Under the pieces are notes generated by a model. It did not search any database and was not told the origin of the DNA. It saw only the letters and a program-made list of their open reading frames with translations. Of a stretch of 64,000 nucleotides of DNA, positions 1 to 12,300 are shown piece after piece. A program made the translations under genes and the position numbers. Within the stretch, counting starts at the first letter, position 1. Every line of letters begins with the position of its first letter. The DNA is from Calonectria ilicicola (lineage: Eukaryota; Ascomycota; Sordariomycetes; Hypocreales; Nectriaceae), in the NCBI GenBank assembly GCA_020809705.1, contig CP085828.1, forward strand, positions 5,332,001 to 5,396,000, written 5' to 3'.

Positions 1-43
<43 letters not shown>

Positions 44-52
44 GTGTGTACG
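1..52. repeat. (TG)n microsatellite with CG steps
   Basis: A strictly alternating pyrimidine-purine tract runs from the window edge to about base 52, mostly TG dinucleotides with a few CG steps. It is cut by the window boundary, so its full length is unknown. Such tracts can adopt Z-DNA. Short TG-rich open frames across it are artefacts of the repeat. Confidence 0.95.
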
Positions 53-3000
53 ACCCACTGCCCACGGACCCTTTACTCTACTCACTCGTGCCGTCCTATG
101 CTACTGCTGTTGTTGTTGTTGTTATGTGCTGTTCTGCGTTGTTGTGTCTGATGTCGCGACCCGTGATGCGGCTTGGAGGCTCTCAACTGGCTAGGCTGGG
201 AGGATTCGACGCATAACCAGCAGTCACGGCATTGCGGCTGCGCCCCTTGAGCCCTGTGTCGGTCGCCTTATTCTCTGGGCCTTCGACTCTGTCTTTCCTC
301 TTCCTTCCTGAGCGCTTCCAAACCCCGGCCGGCGCATGTCAGTGGTGGAGCGGGGAGCAGGAGGAGGGGGACGGACGGGCAATGGCGTCTTGGTGCCATG
401 CCCGCCCGCTGGCTGGTGCTCCTCTGTCTCAATCTCTTTGCCAACCACCACCCGGGGGTGCGGGCTCCTGTCTAGCGTTAATCGTGCGTGTGTGGTGGTG
501 AGGTGAGCCTGTGTCTTGGAAGATGACGGGGGCGTGGGTTTACTGGAGAACCGCCCCTCCTACGGCTCTCGCTCTCAGCAGCTACTGGCTCCTCGGATTA
601 GCCCATTCGCCGTCACCGAAAATCCCCCAGGTTGCCTCTTCATCTCCGCCCCAAATCTTCAACTGCAGCAGTAAAGTTTAATGAAGAAGAAAGAAGGAAG
701 ATGCAACAAAGACACAATGAGAGACAGGGGAAATTTTTGCAACAATGTCCACAAGGCCCGACACAAAGGGCGATCCAGAAGCCAGGTTTTTGCCCAACAT
801 TGTTCCAGCTTCCATTGGATGAATAGACTTTGGACCTTTTTCCCGCTTGCAGCGGTGCTAACCGATATCCGGCGATGGGAGCCATGGGGGGAGTCGCAGT
901 AGCGACCCATGGGGGGGCGTCTTCCAGTGGCTGCAGTGGTGACCTCCTCTGCATATCCCACTACAGCGCTGTCGCCAAGTCACCTTTTAGTGCTTCTTCC
1001 TGAGTTCTAAGCTGGGGGGCGGGCTACCAACACGAGCCCCCAGGGGTTGCTACATTGGACATTGCAAATCAGACAAAGAGGCAAAAAAAAAAAAAAGATG
1101 AACAATAATCAAAGTTGGCACTGATGAGGCCCAGAAGCAGTACTCCATAACTTTCTCCAACAGACTCTTTCCCATATCCACTTTCACAAGGGGTGGTGGG
1201 TGCACATACACACACGCGCACACACACGCGCACACACACGCACACGCACACAGAGCACTGGGAGACAGATGAGAGCGCACGCGCAGTACAAGGACAGGGC
1301 CGCCAAATTACTAGGCAACCAGTTCCCTAGAAGAGGCATGCAAATCGCAAGTTTGAGTCTGCTTGACAGATGACGGAGCCGCAAATATCATCATCTAAAA
1401 AGACAAAAATCATAAAATAAGTCTTAGGATAATAATAAGAGAAATAATAAGAAAAAAGAACGTGGCAAGCGCGTGGTGGGTGGGAAATCTACCCGGCACA
1501 CCTACATCATCATACAGCGATGCTCGTCCTTTCTGCTCATGCAGGCATCCCATGGGCCATGGCATGCCTTCTTTGGTTCTCCCCGAGCCTTGGGGATGTG
1601 ATATGATGAAAGAATCGACACACCACGAAACAATCCCGACTTCGCATCTCGACCATCCGTCATTCTTCTCGTCATTCTCCGACGATCCAGGCACGAACCT
1701 CCCGAATCCCGACTGCAACACACCATTAACCTAGAACTTCAACTTCTGCCTGGACTCTCCAGGGTTTTGTCGTCATGCCTTTCGCTTCGCCATGTGCCCG
1801 ATGCTGCTACGAACTCAAAAATCCTGGCTCCCCTCCCTCTCCCCCCAGTTGCTGTACCGTAAGCCGCGTACTGATAAACATCGGACGTCCCTTGAGCTAC
1901 CACCGACGAATCCGGAGGCGTCGTTCCCCCAGCCCTCTGCCAAGGTCCATTCCGTAGGTTCGACAGCAGCGCGTGGCTACAGGGTCTGGACATATGTAAG
2001 TAGAAAGGTTAGCATTTGTCTTTATTATCGGGCGCTCGGCATAGTCTATCGTCCGTCAAAGTGATATTGGGCTCTGTGTGAGAGGGGGCATGCCCAAAGA
2101 TGAAGATGAATGTGCAGTGCAATATCTAAGTGGGAGTATTGGCGTCAAACATGATACTCACTGCTGCCCTTGTCGTCGTGGCAGTAGGGTAGGCCGTATG
2201 GTAGGCCGTGGTGTCGTTGGAAAAACATCACCACCTCCGCCTGTGGTTGCCTATCTAGGAAATTCCACGAAACGGGCTTTTTGTCCTCAGTTGCCATGGC
2301 CCAGCCAGCTTCACACACCTGCTTCTGAATCGGCATCTGCTGCCCCTGGCTTCCCGTGTCCCCTGGCTGAGACGCCCCCTTGCTCCGAGATGCCTACTAC
2401 CCTCGTTGTTTCCTCTTCTTGGTGGCAGGCTCGCGCGGTGTGGAAACAAGAAGACAGCATCTGCTTGCGACCTACCTATATCCGCCAATGCAACTGCACC
2501 AAAACGATCATGTATCAGCACCAGGGGTTTCGTTTTCTCCCCCACGCAAGTTGCCCCGTTCACGCCCATCACGCATCATCACCCGCCAACGGAATCCCCC
2601 GTCGTGCTGTGCCGCGCAATGCCGGAGCCCGTGCCGCATGTGAGCAGCCTGTTGGACACATCGATGTCCCGAGCTCTCGGTACCTCATCTCCATCCAGAT
2701 GGCTGCCGTTGGCGAAATCGGGGGGGTTTGTGGCCAAAGAAAGAAAACATGGGGGAGGGGTTGTGCCTCTCTGCTGTTCCGTGGAGCTAAAAGTGGGAAT
2801 TAGAAAAAACGAAAGTCTGCAGCAGTAGAAGCAAAAAGCAAATCCAGCCAACGAACTCCAGGGGAATGAAAAACCTTGCGCTATTCGATCCATTGATCGA
2901 CCGCCACAATTCCTCCCGACCTTGCCCAGTTTACGTACTTGCGCATGAAGCCCGTAACTTATGCGCCCGGCGAGATGCCATCACCCACACACGCATGTGC

Positions 3001-4414
3001 GTCCAGACGTACATGTATCATCTCGAAGATCATGGGTGTCTTTCAAGGGCTTGGAGGTCTGTGACCCTGCCTGCAACCAACCATGGATCATCTGGGAGTT
3101 GGCATGAGCCGAACCGTCCCATTTTCCTATCACGTTTTGGGTCTCATCTCTCTTGACGGCCCAACGCACGCCAATGCAAGTATACACCAGGCAATGATCG
3201 ACCGCCTCGAACGGTCGGAACCCTGGGCTGAACTAAGCCCGGCTCCGAGCATGACTGTTTTCCTTCATATGTCTGTCGGTCGAGTGCATCAAAAGAGACC
3301 CGTCTCGAGGCTCCCTCCCTTTCCTATCTAAAGCGAAGCGAGTTAGAGAACCAGCGAAGCAAGGCGCCAGCCAGCGTACCGTCCTTTGCTATCCCGTCAA
3401 CAAGGAGGAGTCCTGGATCCTTTGTTTCGTTTCACCGGGTTGGCTCCATCCGGGGTTCCACAACCAGGCCGCGCCCCTGGACACTGGAATGGACTCTGCC
3501 TATCAACCGCGCGAACTCCGTTCGAGACTGGCCTTCTTGTTGCCTTCTTTTTCGATCTTCGCCATTAGACTCCCCGCGGCCTGTGGCACGCTCCGGCGCC
3601 TTTCCCCTCACCTCGTACTGCCGGCGTGGTGCCTGCCACACATACACATAGACATACACGCGCGCGCGCACACAAGCGCCCACGCCCAAGTTGAAATCTT
3701 CGGAGACTAACCCCCGTGCCTATCCAGAGGGCGCCGACCGTGACGGCCTCGCCTAGCCCTCCCACAAGCCGGCACTCCCGCTCACTCTGTGTTGGCCGCC
3801 CGCAATGCGCCTCATTAGGACCATCTTGTGTAGCACGAGGGCGACACACGGACAGCCGTCGCCTTTTGAAGAGCCCGTGCTGCCCGTCTCGTCTCCAGTT
3901 TCTATATGCTCCATGCTCCAAACGGCACTCTAACCCTGGCAGTTTCTGCATGTCGAGATTACCGCGCCTGTGGGACTCGGGCAGCCAGAACGCCACAGCT
4001 ACCCGCTTAGCCAACCAGTCGCATCAATCCTGTTCCTTGTTGGCAGCACGTAAAGGCCTGTCGAAGGAGACAACAGACTGCGTTCGCAGCTAAGGCTCTT
4101 GGTGATGAGAAAGGAATCCTGTCACCGGTTCGCACGCTTGCAGGGGAGGGCTTGCTGTCTCATGATCAGGCCCCGTTCCAGGTCTTGACCGACCTGCCAG
4201 ACAGTTTTGGGGGCTGCATACTCTGGCGCAGAGGCTATGTATGCGTAAAAGGTACGTCAAAAAAAAAAAAAAAACAAGGTAGTCATGGCGGGCATACTTG
4301 GCAAAGGTGCTTTCAGACAAACATGGCATGGCACGCACACGCACACTCATGCTTGTGCTCGTGCTCGTCAACTGTTGGTTGGCGCTGCTGTAGGCGGCGT
4401 TCCAATATTTTTCA
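53..4414. other. Gene-free stretch at left edge
   Basis: About 4.4 kb with no open frame that reads like a conserved protein. Open frames up to 241 codons exist (for example 2078-2803 on +) but they have low-complexity, Cys/Pro/Arg-rich translations and overlap equally long frames on other strands, as expected of GC-rich non-coding DNA. The stretch holds a 52-bp alternating CA/CG tract (1201-1252), another at about 3650-3680, and A-runs at 1082-1096 and 4259-4274. Part of it may be the 3' flank of the minus-strand gene that ends at 4415. Confidence 0.5.
1201..1252. repeat. Alternating CA/CG tract (Z-DNA-prone)
   Basis: Fifty-two bases of uninterrupted pyrimidine-purine alternation, mostly CA with embedded CGCG steps. 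It lies in intergenic DNA. Confidence 0.9.
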
Positions 4415-6079
4415 TCATGATATCTCTGGGTTTTCGTCCTTTACCGCCTCCACCAACTCCTCCATCCCTCCCACCGTCGTAGGCCCGCTCATTCCATCTG
4501 GCGGGAGCGCCCACCTTGGCAGTGGGCTGACATATGCCCAGCTCCCGCCTGCATCCTCGTAGCGGAGACTGTGCAGCCACAACGACAGCTCATGGTCACC
4601 AGGGTCTGAGTACAATGGCGTCTCGCAAATGTCACAGACCTCGCCCGTCATCTTCTCGGCCCTCCTTTGCTCATACTTGTCCACCATGGCATCGTAATAG
4701 GCTACGGCTTCTGCTACTTCTTGCTTGCCCATCCGAGATAGGCGACTAATAACATCCTCGTCAGTGACCTGGGTACCGTCAGCATCCGCCTGGCCGAGGT
4801 CAAAGCCCCAAACACGTTGGTTGGCGTAGATGGGATCGTTTTGGATGGGATATCCCAGATACTGCAGATGAACCCGGAGCTGATGCGTGCGGCCAGTAAC
4901 GGGCAGGCAGCGGACGATGGAGTAGCCCGTCTTTGCAATCCATGGTCTGTGCTTTTCCTCTTCTAGTTGCTCCGGAGTCCGGGAACGTTCGCCCTCGTGA
5001 TACACCTCGTCTGCAGGCGGATAGTATGCCAGTCGCTTAAAGACTGTACGAGCGGTTTTACCGTTGGCACGGACACGGTTTAGACCTAGCTTGGGAGATA
5101 TTTGCATAATGGGTTTGTCACAAACAACTTCTCCATCGGGGAATTTTCCAATTACGCGTGCAAGATATTCCTTTCTGACGGTGCGCTGTTTGATCTTGAC
5201 GCCCAAGGCCTCGGCAGCTGGGACATTCTTTGCAATGAACATGATGCCGCTGGTGAGACGGTCCAGACGGTTACAGGGGTATGGCAGAAAGTGTGGACCC
5301 CTCTCTGCCTTCATGATTTCGATGACTGAGTTGTACTTGTAACGACCAGCCGGGTGGACTGGTACACCTGCAGGTTTGTTGATGACGATCATGTCGTCGT
5401 CCTCGTGGATCACTTCAATGGGATCGGCAGAAACCGGGGGCTCATGGCGATGCAAGGTGTGAGAGATGAGATCTCCATTGCGAACGATATAATCGGGACC
5501 GACACGCTTGCCATTGACGTAGATGGTACCCTTCTCCATTGAATTGCGATAGTATTCCAAGGGTCGGTCGCGAAACTCTGCTTCGAATATTTCGATGAGG
5601 GGTCGGTTCCGCCATCGCTCTTTGCAGTGCGTATTGTAGGTAAAGTGGTATGGGGAGACCCGCCGTAGGCCGTCTTCAATCAGGTATGGCCGGGGCCACA
5701 TATCACCAGCCGGAGTGATGAGGGGGACATTGGGGTCTGAGACTGGTGGCGGGTCTTGCGCTTCGCTCTGCTTCTTTCGGGCTTTGTTGCTCGTTTTCGA
5801 GGTTTCACTTTCGGGTGGTATTTGCTGTTGGATTGGGGCATCGGATTCACCCCCCACGTCCTTGATGTCAAGGCCCTGCACGGCGGAGACGACGTCGTCA
5901 GACCCTGACATCGCGGGGGAGGTCGCGGGAGCGGTCGACGCCATGGCGATGGATCGAGTGAGGCTGCGGCTTCGACTGGAGCTGCTACCCAATGATTGAG
6001 TGCTTACTGGTCGCGGAGCAGATCGTGATCGGTGGAGATTGCAAGTGGACGGGCCGAGGCGGCGAGCAGCAGCCCTCAT
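4415..6079 (-). CDS. RluA-family tRNA pseudouridine synthase (Pus9/Rib2 type)
   Basis: A single-exon gene of 554 codons. By homology it isomerises uridine to pseudouridine in tRNA, most likely U32, the activity of yeast Pus9 (mitochondrial) and the Rib2 N-terminal half (cytosolic). Visible order: a basic N-terminus (1-45), a low-complexity linker, an S4-like RNA-binding segment (about 160-210), and the RluA catalytic core, whose motif N-R-L-D-R-L-T-S-G carries the catalytic Asp at about residue 273. A second core motif, T-G-R-T-H-Q-L-R-V-H-L, lies near 390-400. A C-terminal C-D-I-C element follows. No deaminase domain is present, so this is not a full Rib2 (riboflavin) protein. The first ATG (6079) adds 45 residues rich in Arg/Ser and free of Asp/Glu, which looks like a mitochondrial presequence. 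The next in-frame ATG (5944) has a strong GCCATGG context. It diverges from the thioesterase gene at 7132. Confidence 0.92.
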   Translation of the reverse strand: MRAAARRLGPSTCNLHRSRSAPRPVSTQSLGSSSSRSRSLTRSIAMASTAPATSPAMSGSDDVVSAVQGLDIKDVGGESDAPIQQQIPPESETSKTSNKARKKQSEAQDPPPVSDPNVPLITPAGDMWPRPYLIEDGLRRVSPYHFTYNTHCKERWRNRPLIEIFEAEFRDRPLEYYRNSMEKGTIYVNGKRVGPDYIVRNGDLISHTLHRHEPPVSADPIEVIHEDDDMIVINKPAGVPVHPAGRYKYNSVIEIMKAERGPHFLPYPCNRLDRLTSGIMFIAKNVPAAEALGVKIKQRTVRKEYLARVIGKFPDGEVVCDKPIMQISPKLGLNRVRANGKTARTVFKRLAYYPPADEVYHEGERSRTPEQLEEEKHRPWIAKTGYSIVRCLPVTGRTHQLRVHLQYLGYPIQNDPIYANQRVWGFDLGQADADGTQVTDEDVISRLSRMGKQEVAEAVAYYDAMVDKYEQRRAEKMTGEVCDICETPLYSDPGDHELSLWLHSLRYEDAGGSWAYVSPLPRWALPPDGMSGPTTVGGMEELVEAVKDENPEIS

Positions 6080-7131
6080 TCCTCCCAGACTGGGACAAGA
6101 GGGGGGCTGAAGTCAATAGTAGCCACGCAAGCCCAAGCAAAGGCAAGATGGCTAAACCCAAGCTACGGAGTGGAAGGCGTCCACCCGATCTAGCGGAACA
6201 CAAGAAGCAATATCGAAAATGAGTGGACGATGGCGCTTTTCCGTGTGGGAGTGTGAATATGGCGGGGATGTGCGAAGTGGGATGTTCAAAATTCGGGCGG
6301 TCAGGGGCGGCAGAAAATGTCCAAGCGGGAGAAGATGGCTGCTGCGCACAACTACCAACCGATAGATGCCCCTTGCCCCGCCCGCCCGAGATCTGAGTCC
6401 GAAACCTTCTGACAAGTCGTTGAAACGCCACTGAAGCATAGCATCAACAGTGGGTATCTTACAGCGACGTGGCCCATTGGGATGTGTTACGTAGCACATG
6501 CAGGCCCAGCCCTACAGCGCGGCAGTTGGCGCTACAGCGACTGGCAACTCCCTAGCAGGCTACAAGTTGCGCAGATAGAGCACAACGAGCCTCGGCGCCC
6601 CGAGCGCTACCTTTTAGCGGCGCTGTGCCACCAAAGGGTCCCCCCCTCAGGTACCTAGGCATACAATGTAGCAAAAGTAAACCTCGGCTTCCAGAACGTC
6701 GGAATTCCCGTCAACATCAATTCATTCCCACACAAAACACAACCTACACAATTTTCGCTTTCCTTTTGTTATTCCATCGTCGCTTGACCACTGAAGTGAT
6801 TTGGTCTGGGCAGGCATCTTTTTCTTCTTTCTTTTTGCTATTGGAACTTTGACCCCGCTCATCACACCGTGTTCCATCCAGATCCAGATCTCGCCCACCC
6901 GATATCGTCACCCCTTGCTCAGGAGCTATTGGTACCTGTGTCCGTCCCTCCAACACAACCAAACTACCGGGAGTCACCAACCCTCCATCACCAACACTGG
7001 TCCCTTCAGCCGCCCCTTCTCAACTTCCGAGACGTTAGTCTCCAGACCGAGTCCACACCTCAGCAACCAGCGGCACGCGCGGAGATTCGTAGGTCGCTAG
7101 ATTGGCCAGCTGCTCCCACACCTTTCCCGAG
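6080..7131. promoter_or_regulatory. Divergent promoter region, pseudouridine synthase / thioesterase
   Basis: About 1.05 kb separates the two divergent start codons and must hold both promoters and 5' leaders. I see pyrimidine-rich segments before the thioesterase ATG (about 6820-7130) but no motif I can assign. Small open frames here overlap each other and carry no recognisable domain. Confidence 0.5.
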
Positions 7132-8018
7132 ATGGCTTCATCCACAGCTGAGCTCAAGGCTCGCCGTCGCCAAGATTATCGCTTTCATCTTGATTACCGC
7201 ACCAGATGGTGAGTGGTTTTTTTTTTTTTTTAAACGCCCCTCTACAGAGTAGAAGTTTGTCCTGTCATCGCAAATGTTCAGTTTGCTGCCACTTGTGAGA
7301 GCCCGCATACCTAGCTGGCCAGCATCAAGCAGTCCAAGGTTAGGACCGCATTTGCCTCCATGGCAGTAACTACGAGCGCCCAATGTATCTCCATGTTCCC
7401 GCCAAAGCTCATTCGTCGCGTTTTTTTTTCTCTGCAATTTAATGTCTCCGTCGATCATGCCTATATTATTGCTGTGATGATCTCCGTGCTAACCCTGCAC
7501 CTTCGCTCATAGGAACGACAATGACATGTACGACCACATGAACAACTCGGTCTACAGCTTTCTGTAAGTTTCCGACCGTCCCAATCATCTTTTGGCCTGT
7601 CCAGACTTCTTACCCTACCTGGGCTCGCCTCAGATTTGACTCTATAATCAATTCCTACCTGATGGCCTACTGTGGCCTGCACCCCCCTACCTCATTGCAG
7701 TACGGCCTAGCCGTCCACACCCACACAGATTATTTTGCCTCCATAGCCTACCCTGCTGTGGCTGACCTCGCGCTGCGCGTCAACAAGCTTGGTCGGTCCA
7801 GTGTCACCTATGAGGTCGCAGTGTTTGAGCGCGGCGTCGACGAGGTTAAAGCTGTGGGTGAGTTTGTCCACGTCTTTGTCGATCGCGCCACAGGGAAGCC
7901 TGCGCCAGAGGGGATGAACGATGCTTTGAGGCGGGGGCTAGAAAAGCTGTGTGTTAGTGAAGCCGAAAATGTTCGGACGCCAGGTGTCAATGCAAAGGCG
8001 CCAGCTCCCAAGCTGTGA
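7132..8018 (+). CDS. Hot-dog fold thioesterase (4HBT/YbgC-like), three exons
   Basis: Spliced CDS 7132-7208, 7513-7563, 7634-8018, giving 170 aa. Intron 1 is long for this genome (304 nt) and begins with a T-run. It ends with a CTAAC branch site and TAG. Intron 2 is 70 nt. Both joins restore one frame: Trp at the first junction, Leu at the second. The signature D-M-Y-D-H-M-N-N-S-V-Y lies at about residues 30-40 and matches the catalytic Asp/Asn segment of 4-hydroxybenzoyl-CoA thioesterase-type hot-dog enzymes. The family hydrolyses acyl-CoA thioesters; the acyl substrate cannot be read from sequence. No targeting signal is evident. The gene converges on the oxidoreductase, with 239 bp between the stop codons. 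Confidence 0.85.
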
Positions 8019-8257
8019 GCTGGACATACACACAAGATTCATATCATAGTTCTACTTGTTGCATGAATCGGTTAGCATTTGGCATTATTTTGTATATGAT
8101 TGATTATACCCTTGGGATTCATTCCGACGCAAATGTTGACCTTTGCTATTCATAACTGGGACCAGAGGGGAACTCCATTGTATAACTCTACTATCTCCCT
8201 AGCAGCTTAACCTTACTCTATAACCGATATATACACTCGCTCACAACACGTCCTGAC

Positions 8258-9364
8258 TCACAGTTGCAATTCATATCCCTGGATCTCGCCGTCTTTGTCC
8301 CCGCTAACAAACATCTTTTCCAAAAACTCCAGGTCCGCAAGCGCCTCTTCGGGCGACTGCAACGCGTTGGGCGTGCCTGTTTTGAGAGCCTCAGCCCAGG
8401 CCGCCACCTCGTCGGCCACGCCGTTCGTTCTCGCAAACTCGCGCACCACGGCTTCGCTGCCGTCTATGTTTGTGACGGTTACTTTCTCGCCCCGCACCGT
8501 GACGCTGCCGCCCTCGCAGCCCAGGTCCCAGTCGAAGGCGCTGAGCCGCGACCCGCATGACAGCTGAAAGGTGCCCGCGGCGCCCGAAACTGTCTCCAGC
8601 ACCGCGCTGACCGAGTCGATGGGAGGCAAATGAGGCTGCACCTGGCGCGTCGCGGCGCGCACCTGCGACACTCTTGCATCAGAACCCAGGAGCAGCCGTG
8701 TGGCCGCCGCTTGATGCACGCCACCGTCCAGCAGGAAGCCGCCCTGGTACGCGGGGTTGCGGCGCCACTCGGTGCCATGCCACTTTGTGTCGTCGCGCAT
8801 GAGATGGAAGCTCCGCACTGCAAAGTGCGTCACGTTGCCCAGCTTGCGTGCCTCGGCCGCAGCGTAGGCAAAGCTTGGTAGAAACCGAAAGTTTTCGGCC
8901 ACAGCAAAGGTGACATTCTTGTCCTTGCGGATGTTGTGGTAGTAGGCAATGAGCTCCTTGCCAGTCTCAGTGTCTTTGGCCAAGGGTTTCTCGGCCAGCA
9001 CATGCTTGCCAGCGGCCAGGGCGGCGCGAATAAACTCAGGTTGGCTGACAATGGGCAGGGCAATGATGACGCCAGCCACATCATCCCGGCTGAGCAGGCT
9101 ACCGAGGTCGTGGTCCGAGGCCGAGTCGCCGGAGTACAGCTCCGGGGCCGGGCCAGACTTCGTGTAGAGAACCGCTGTTTCCTGTGCCGACTTGAGAGAG
9201 CGCGAATAGATTGCCTTGAGAGACAGGTTGTCGCATTTCATAATGGCAGGCTTCGCGCCGGTAAGTATTTTGTCTGCATCCCGCGAGGTGAATTATGCAC
9301 GCACCAAATGCTCCTGCTTGGCAAAGATGCCACCACCAATGAGGGCTACACCGAGGGGATTCAT
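8258..9364 (-). CDS. Gfo/Idh/MocA family NAD(P)-dependent oxidoreductase
   Basis: Two exons on the minus strand (9364-9305 and 9250-8258), 350 aa. The 54-nt intron has GTGCGT at its 5' end and AAG at its 3' end, and lies in phase 0. Exon 1 encodes the start of a Rossmann fold (M-N-P-L-G-V-A-L-I-G-G-G-I-F-A), in the nucleotide-binding loop position. The E-K-P motif, with the lysine typical of the Gfo/Idh/MocA active site, appears in A-G-K-H-V-L-A-E-K-P-L-A-K-D. The C-terminal two-thirds fits the family's alpha/beta substrate domain. These enzymes oxidise or reduce sugars, polyols or related hydroxy compounds. The substrate is not predictable here. The length is normal for the family. An alternative start at 9241 would delete the nucleotide-binding loop and is unlikely. 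Confidence 0.9.
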
Positions 9365-12300
9365 GATGCCAGCGAATGTGGGTCAAGGTTAAATAATGGC
9401 AGTGGTTCTGGATGAGTAAAACGGAACAGGGTAGTCTCTGTTGTATTCTTCAGTAAGGGACTATGGCAACTACAACACTCCTCCAACTACCAAAATGGCG
9501 GGACTTTTCCTCGGCCCACACACCTGCCCGCCCTCTCCGCAGCAGCGTGGTGACAAAGATATTGAAGTCGGTTTCCTCATCGGGTAAGGCGAGCGGTGCT
9601 CCCTATTCAGGGTCCTGCGCCCATGGAACTGCCGTCTATGGTGCTCGGAGACAAAGCCGACTTCACGAAAGCGAAAATATAGAAATATAGGGTTCAGAAC
9701 TTCAAGCATTTCCCAACTCAAAGGCACCGAGCATTCCGGTAAAATACATAACTCCCCGCCAAATAGGCTATATTCACGTGGTGGCCCCGACGGGTTTCCC
9801 CTTCGGTTCGGGCCAGCACATCCCCACCAGGCATTGTCAACTCCCGCCCTCCCTCCCGCACAACCCTCTGTACTTTTTTTTTTGTTTTTGCTTTGGACAG
9901 GATGGTGCTTGTTGTCAAAAAAGGAAAAAAAAAAAAAAAACCTACATTATCCTGTCCATGTACTCGGGTGTACATATCCCCCCTGAACCTGTCAAAGACC
10001 CCGCAACCCTTTTTTTTCTCGCCCTTTCCAGGACGAGTCTTTTCGACAACGAGGCAAGCCCTTGCTTGCTCGATGCTACTACAGCACACTGACATGCAAC
10101 TATTTCGCCTCAATGCACCATCAGCGGACAATTCGGCCACAGAACACTCACACGCCCCCCTCGTTCCCCCATATTTTACTACCCAGTAAAAAAGGAAAAC
10201 TAAAAAAACTCCGATGTCCGTGGACAGGGTCCCGCGGAGCTGTTCCGGCAGCCCGCCACGTGCCCGAGTTGTTAGAATGTGGAAACATGGGGGCGAGTAC
10301 CAAGCGGGAGGGGAGCGGCATTCCCAATGTATGTGCGTGTATGTAGATTGCAGAGTTTCGTGTTGGTCCGTCCTCTCTTTCCAGTGGGAATGTGGGCGCC
10401 AATGTCGTCGTGAGGAACAGGGTGTCCGTGAGGAGGAGGCATATTATCAATTCGGCCCCTCACCATGGGCCATTATTATACCCCCCCCCTCCTCGACATG
10501 CATGATTGGATGCCCGATTTTCAGCCCCTACTCCGTACATACCGTGTACCCATCGTGGCTGACGGACAAGGCTTGTTGTGCCCGTTCTCTCGTTGTTGTT
10601 GTTGTTGTCACTTGGGCTATCTCCAGTACGCCACCACCACAACCCAAGAAGTGCAGCAGCATCATGCATATACGGGCCCCGGCGGGACCACAACTCATGT
10701 CCTCCCGGACGCACTACTGCGCGCTCAACTTGTGCAGCATCACTGCCAAAGCACACGTTTCCGCCTGCCTGTCACAGAAAAGTCGCCCTCTCTTCCCCCA
10801 CATGGGCTGCTTCCCAGTCCCCTTCTGTCCACGCCACCACGCGTGTTGGCTCTTGACTTCCCTGCAGCAAATCTCCTGCACTGGCGTTTGAACTAATTCG
10901 TTCGTTGGGAACAACTTCGGAGTTTCCCTCTTTTTTAGCCCCGTCCCAGTGCTTGTCACCAACCAGTCCGTTCATCCTATCATTGCCACGCCTTCTTTGC
11001 ATACATGTACAAATGGAGACACACATACGCACACAGGGATGCAGACCCAAGATCCCTCCACCAACAGTGACGGGATGGTACATACAGCGGGCTAATGATG
11101 CGGATGCGTGATGTGCAGCTCAGACACGAGCCCGAGTCACAATTGTAGGCATACTCCCCTCCAAGAACGCCATGTCGGAGAATCAGTGACATTTCAACCA
11201 AGCCACGTCTGAGAAGACGTCCTCTTACATCATTCCTCTGCGATGCTGCCACCAGAATCCTCCAGAAGGCAGCCACCCGGTCACTTATTGTTCTCTCTTG
11301 TCCCATCTTCCCGAAACCCCCGCCCCTGCTGAATTCCGTCGCTTCTGGCGTCTCCACGATTCACAGGAACAATTCCTCCCGCAGTGGAATCCCAGCCCCA
11401 GAAGTCAAAGGATAAAAGAGAGAAAAAAGAAACCTTGCAACCTCTACATCATCCATGCTCTCGGCGTAGTATACGCGCACACAGCCCTCCCGTCAATCTC
11501 CAGCAAGTTGGCCGACACTGTAGAAACAAAAATTGTGGCTTTTCGGCCCCAACAAAAGCCGCCCACTGACCAGCTCTTCTGTGAATGTCTCTTCTCTCCA
11601 CTCTTATCCCACCCCCCGTCAACCAAGCGCCACTGCGGAACCAACGCCCATGTTCCTCGACGCCTCCTCGCCAAAACCATTCCACTGCCCTTCCACAGAT
11701 TGCGCCTGGCCCCATCGCCCTTCCACAGGCCCCAGTTACTTGGAGGGAGAAAACAACGGGAGCGGGAAAAAATGAAGTAGGGCTGGCAACCAACAACGCA
11801 GATCCATCACCCCATCACAACCCCAAACCCGACCAGTGTTGCAAATAAAAATCCTAAGGCAAGGATAGCGGAAAGTGTAATTATCCTCAGATTTTTTTCT
11901 CGATTCATATCGATCGAAATTAAAAGACTCACCCATTTTTTTTTCAGCTTCAACTGCCTATTAGACGATGTTATCGTCCTAGCAGGATGCCAAGGTCGAA
12001 ACCCCTCCACATAGCGCGCGTCTAACGCCCACCAAGAAGCGATGCGCTACTGAGAATGAACGTCTAGACAAGGGCAGGGGGCAGGGACAAGGAACTCACG
12101 GATCTCGATACACAGGTGCTAATCGCTCTTGTCGCTCAATGTCCCCCCTCTCTCCCACTCCGTTCCTCCCATCGTCGTCAGCTCTCAATCTCCAACCAGG
12201 AGGATTGCGAGCTAGTCTCAGAAGTAGGCACACCCAGAATAGGGGGGGCCACATACGACCGACCAAAGCGTAGGATTACGCCAGGTCTTCAGTATCAAAA

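Noticed and set aside
2078..2803. 241-codon plus-strand frame near the left edge
   Set aside because: Composition is Cys/Pro/Arg/Ser-rich and patchy, with competing frames of similar length on both strands. No domain or splice pattern supports it.
4415..6079. Full RIB2 (riboflavin deaminase plus pseudouridine synthase)
   Set aside because: The protein ends soon after the synthase core and the C-D-I-C element; no cytidine-deaminase-like zinc motif is present.
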